A DNA stretch of 64,000 nt. It comes from Gaiellasilicea sp963731615. Its GTDB lineage: Bacteria > Actinomycetota > Thermoleophilia > Gaiellales > Gaiellaceae. Made by a program: the position numbers and the translations under genes. Below the pieces are notes generated by a model, which saw nothing but the letters and a program-made list of their open reading frames with translations, made no database searches and had not been told where the DNA came from. The stretch lies in contig CAVSWD010000009.1 in the NCBI GenBank assembly GCA_963731615.1, positions 310,001 through 374,000 on the forward strand. Reading direction: 5' to 3'. Positions 62,985 through 64,000 of the stretch are shown here, in pieces (the first letter of the stretch is position 1; the number at the start of each line of letters is the position of its first letter).

Positions 62985-63158
62985 ATGAATCTGCAGTCGA
63001 AGATCGGCCCGCAGCTCGCCGTCGCGGGCGCCACGTTGCTGACCGCGCTGGCCATCCTCGCCCCGCCCGCCCCGGGCGGAGGCGTCTCCAGCGACTGCCG
63101 GCTACCGGCCTGGGCGTACGTCTGGACCGGCCATTGGGGCGGAGGCGACTGCCGCTGA
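62985..63158 (+). CDS. Small secreted peptide, 57 aa
   Basis: ATG 62985 after a strong GAGGAGGT (62971-62978). Signal-like helix (LAVAGATLLTALAILAPPAP) and a short Cys-containing tail (DCRLPAWAYVWTGHWGGGDC R) ending TGA 63156-63158. Two cysteines about 22 residues apart may form a disulfide in the exported peptide. No family recognised. The clear ribosome-binding site and codon pattern support a real gene. Convergent with the TPR gene. Confidence 0.6.
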   Translation: MNLQSKIGPQLAVAGATLLTALAILAPPAPGGGVSSDCRLPAWAYVWTGHWGGGDCR

Positions 63159-63163
63159 CTCGA

Positions 63164-64000
63164 TCACCTCGTGCACGACCGCGTCGGGCGCCGCCTCCCC
63201 GCGGCAAACGCGTCGTCGTACGCCGCGTCCCCGAGTGCGGGCCGCAACCGTACGACGACCGCGTCGAGGAACTCCTGCTCCTGCCAGTCGAGCGAGGCGC
63301 CGGTCTGCCTGCGGATCCCCGCGGCGGCCCCGAGCAGTCGCGCCGCGAGGACGAGATCACCCTCGTGCTCGGGGGCCGGCGCGAGCCAGACGCAGCAGGA
63401 GGCAAGCCGGTCGCGGAAACCGAGCCGGGTGTAGAGCGCCATGGCCTCGGCGAGCTGAGCGCGGCCGGGCTCGTAGCGCCCCAGCCGGAGATTCATGTCG
63501 CCGAGCCCGAGCAGCGCGCCGGCGAGGTACTCGCGATGCTCGGCGCGTCGCGCCGACTCCGCGCTCTCCTCGTAGATCGCCACCCCGCCCTCGTAGTCCT
63601 CCAGTTCGGCTGCAACGACGCCGAGGTTCGACAGCGCGAGCGCCAGGTGAGCCTCGTTCTCCAGCGTTCGCGCGAGCGCCGCGCTCTGCTCCCACCAGTC
63701 ACGCGCGCCCTCCCGGTTGCGGCGGCTGTACTCGATGCAGCCGAGCAGGATCAGCAGCCGGTAGCGCTCGTCCTCGTCGACGTTGCCCTCGAGCAGCGGC
63801 AGCGCCGACTCGGCACGCGGGCCAGCGAGGTCGAAGTCGCCCTGGCGCCACTCGAGCGTCGCGAGCTTGCGCAGCACCTGGGCGCGCAGGAGCGGTGAGA
63901 TCTCGCGCTCCGCGGGCAGGGCGAGCGTCCCCTCGAGCCAGGCGCGGCCCTCGGCGAGGTGGCCGCGAACGAGCCAGAAGTGCGCGACCGCGGCGGCGAG
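63164..64000 (-). CDS. TPR-rich protein, likely C-terminus of a large LuxR/AfsR-type regulator, 5' end outside window
   Basis: The frame runs from the window edge to TGA 63164-63166. Helical repeats: AQVLRKLATLEWRQGDFDLA, YRLLILLGCIEYSRRNREGA, ALALSNLGVVAAELEDYEGG, YLAGALLGLGDMNLRLGRYE, ALYTRLGFRDRLASCCVWLA. Each is about 35-40 residues, TPR-like. The C-terminal AARLLGAAAGIRRQTGASLD followed by DAVVVRLRPALGDAAYDDAFAAGR is common at the end of large transcriptional regulators with an ATPase core. The N-terminal domain is not visible. Confidence 0.7.
   Translation of the reverse strand, partial: LAAAVAHFWLVRGHLAEGRAWLEGTLALPAEREISPLLRAQVLRKLATLEWRQGDFDLAGPRAESALPLLEGNVDEDERYRLLILLGCIEYSRRNREGARDWWEQSAALARTLENEAHLALALSNLGVVAAELEDYEGGVAIYEESAESARRAEHREYLAGALLGLGDMNLRLGRYEPGRAQLAEAMALYTRLGFRDRLASCCVWLAPAPEHEGDLVLAARLLGAAAGIRRQTGASLDWQEQEFLDAVVVRLRPALGDAAYDDAFAAGRRRPTRSCTR

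Overview
The window is very GC-rich, densely packed bacterial DNA of actinobacterial type. The gene order rpsF-ssb-rpsR-rplI-dnaB, a DUF6458-type membrane protein, a deazaflavin (F420)-type nitroreductase-family protein, Ku and PimA/MshA-like glycosyltransferase genes support this. The mix is most reminiscent of class Thermoleophilia (Gaiellales/Solirubrobacterales), but that placement is inference: there is no rRNA gene in the window.

Layout. 1-9 kb: transport and lipid genes, proline dehydrogenase, a long coiled-coil membrane protein, exonuclease VII (xseA-xseB) and a cNMP-binding protein. 9-19.5 kb: a minus-strand operon (glycosyltransferase, flippase-like membrane protein, glycerate kinase), a plus-strand quinone-detoxification-like pair (MhqO/MhqD-like) with a patatin and an adenosine-deaminase-like enzyme, then a minus-strand MerB-like lyase followed by cystathionine beta-synthase. 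19.8-29 kb and 40-46 kb: two purine blocks (purM-purN-purH, purL-purF; then purD, purB, purC, purS, purQ and purA), covering nearly all of IMP and AMP synthesis. 29-40 kb: small accessory genes (EamA exporters, GNAT, ArsR, PadR, VOC, MOSC, Ku), many with frame breaks. 46-50 kb: replication and ribosomal genes. 50-59 kb: cell wall amidase, aldo/keto reductase, tRNA-Sec, a secreted Ig-like protein, an AhpD-like gene with cupin and nitrilase, and selB-selA. 59-64 kb: VanW-type protein, LOG-family protein, M50 protease and the end of a TPR protein.

Main result: the window carries a selenocysteine system. tRNA-Sec (anticodon UCA, 8-bp acceptor stem), selA and selB lie within about 6 kb. Two genes read through an in-frame TGA exactly where their families have a catalytic cysteine: an AhpD-like peroxidase-related enzyme (CxxC becomes C79-x-x-U82; TGA 54239-54241) and a MerB-like organomercurial-lyase homologue (second catalytic Cys becomes Sec; TGA 19030-19032). 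Both TGAs are followed in the coding frame by a hairpin at the spacing expected of a bacterial SECIS element. Conventional gene calling would truncate both genes. selD is not in the window.

Second result: a dispersed intergenic repeat, seven copies in 64 kb, made of a hairpin with a variable but self-complementary stem followed by a conserved block (GCGCGAAGATCCCTGAAGGG) and a second GC hairpin. Two copies flank tRNA-Sec, one forms the end of purF, and one sits between two copies of a duplicated gene start.

Caution: about 20 single-base frame breaks occur, including in genes expected to be essential (purL, purC) and in selA. This pattern looks like indel errors in the assembly more than real gene decay. 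Such genes are listed as pseudogenes with the approximate break positions, but most are probably intact in the organism.
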